This document shows positions 24,777 to 25,114 of a stretch of 25,114 bases of DNA, piece by piece (position 1 is the stretch's first letter; each line of letters begins with the position of its first letter). The stretch is from an uncultured Ignavibacteria bacterium (GTDB taxonomy: Bacteria > Bacteroidota > Ignavibacteria > Tepidaquicellales > Tepidaquicellaceae). The translations under genes and the position numbers were made by a program. The stretch lies in contig CALEVL010000320.1 of the NCBI GenBank assembly GCA_937924675.1, positions 1-25,114 of the forward strand. The letters run 5' to 3'. The notes under the pieces were generated by a model that was not told the origin of the DNA, made no database searches, and saw only the letters and a program-made list of their open reading frames with translations.

Positions 24777-24854
24777 GTCATCCCTGCGAATGCAGGCCTG
24801 CCCGCCGAAGAATGTTCATGATACATCGCTGCAGGCGGGGATCTACGGAATAGT
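24777..24854 (+). repeat. Dispersed repeat, long form
   Basis: The same ends as the short form (GTCATCCCTGCGAATGC ... GGGGATCTACGGAATAGT), but with about 35 extra central bases starting CCTGCCCGCCGAAGAATG. Confidence 0.75.
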
Positions 24855-24860
24855 ATCTTC

Positions 24861-24937
24861 ACTACTCGTAGATTCCTGCCCGCCTGCGAAGAGTGTTGAA
24901 ATTCAATATTCTTCGGGCAGGCATGCGCAGGAATGAC
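24861..24937 (-). repeat. Dispersed repeat, long form, inverted copy
   Basis: On the minus strand it begins GTCATTCCTGCGCATGCC, has CCTGCCCGAAGAAT near the centre, and ends GGAATCTACGAGTAGT. With the previous copy it forms a large inverted repeat with a spacer of about 6 bases. Confidence 0.75.
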
Positions 24938-24960
24938 AATCGTAATTTTTAAAATGGTTT

Positions 24961-25006
24961 GTCACCCTGAGCTTGCCTGCCCGGCGAGGACGGGTCGAAG
25001 GGTGAC
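24961..25006. repeat. GTCACCCT/AGGGTGAC palindrome with nested 19-bp insertion
   Basis: The ends GTCACCCTGAGCTTG and TCGAAGGGTGAC match a short hairpin repeat seen in many bacterial genomes. Bases 24976-24994 (CCTGCCCGGCGAGGACGGG) interrupt it. The insert begins with the same CCTGCCCG word found inside the neighbouring long repeats. Confidence 0.75.
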
Positions 25007-25114
25007 TGTTTGTTTCATACTGTCTGCGCTGGGGCGGAAGTTCCGACATCACGACAATTTTCATCGAGGAAAATAATCGGTTTCAAAATTCTTATCGTGT
25101 ATTCGACCCACCCC

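Larger units (their letters stand above)
24487..25114. other. Gene-free right end with dispersed repeats
   Basis: No coding region is supported. Bases 24688-25006 are packed with palindromic dispersed repeats listed separately. Bases 24487-24687 and 25007-25114 show nothing I can support. Confidence 0.6.

Noticed and set aside
24662..24853. 63-codon open frame across the dispersed repeats
   Set aside because: It is built from palindromic repeat sequence and has no protein-like features.
1..25114. tRNA, rRNA or insertion-sequence genes
   Set aside because: I saw no cloverleaf-like sequence, no rRNA signature and no transposase-like reading frame on either strand.

Overview
The window looks like a chromosomal piece of a Bacteroidota/Ignavibacteriota-type bacterium, most likely an Ignavibacteria-like lineage. 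Four things point there: a canonical type IX secretion C-terminal domain (NYPNPFNPSTKI ... GMYVYRI) on one protein, A-rich leaders that mostly lack Shine-Dalgarno sequences, promoters resembling the Bacteroidota TTTG / TAnnTTTG type, and lineage-typical DUF4136 lipoprotein and OmpA-type envelope genes. This is inferred from protein features only; no taxonomic marker gene is present.

Layout. The left edge carries the 3' end of a PhzF-family gene (+), which converges on a small DUF2780-type lipoprotein gene (-). Next come two decayed genes lying head to head: the C-terminal part of an alpha-helical protein (-, 1215-1737) and the C-terminal part of a secreted dockerin-bearing protein (+, 1731-3024), both with nonsense and frameshift lesions. 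Four large minus-strand genes follow (3269-15888), all encoding secreted proteins with the same roughly 177-residue C-terminal module: a beta-rich stretch followed by a two-loop dockerin-like calcium-binding segment ending in V-x-x-(R/T)P or similar. The first is a repetitive beta-helix-like adhesin with five repeats of about 177 residues. The other three are paralogous proteins, each with 13 Asp-box/Ycf48-like blade motifs. Divergent from them is an intact 485-residue helical protein (16299-17756), whose decayed relative is the first pseudogene. A sialidase-like propeller protein with a true T9SS sorting domain (17883-21026) comes next, then a two-gene plus-strand unit (DUF4136 lipoprotein plus outer-membrane beta-barrel) and a DUF937-OmpA fusion (-). 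The right end (24.1-25.1 kb) has no gene I can support. It holds a GC-rich 21-bp tandem array with an 84-bp higher-order period and a cluster of dispersed palindromic repeats, some carrying nested insertions.

How it fits together. Almost every gene here serves the cell envelope or the outside of the cell. Six minus-strand genes and one plus-strand gene share a GGGTA element; in the four clearest cases it lies 15-16 nt upstream of TCTTTG, which suggests one promoter class. The most interesting biology is the shared C-terminal dockerin module, used in place of the T9SS domain. Its DNA is perfectly identical over 239 bp in two neighbouring genes, which suggests recent gene conversion. A second point is the repeated head-to-head pairing of a dockerin-module gene with a gene for the 485-residue helical family.
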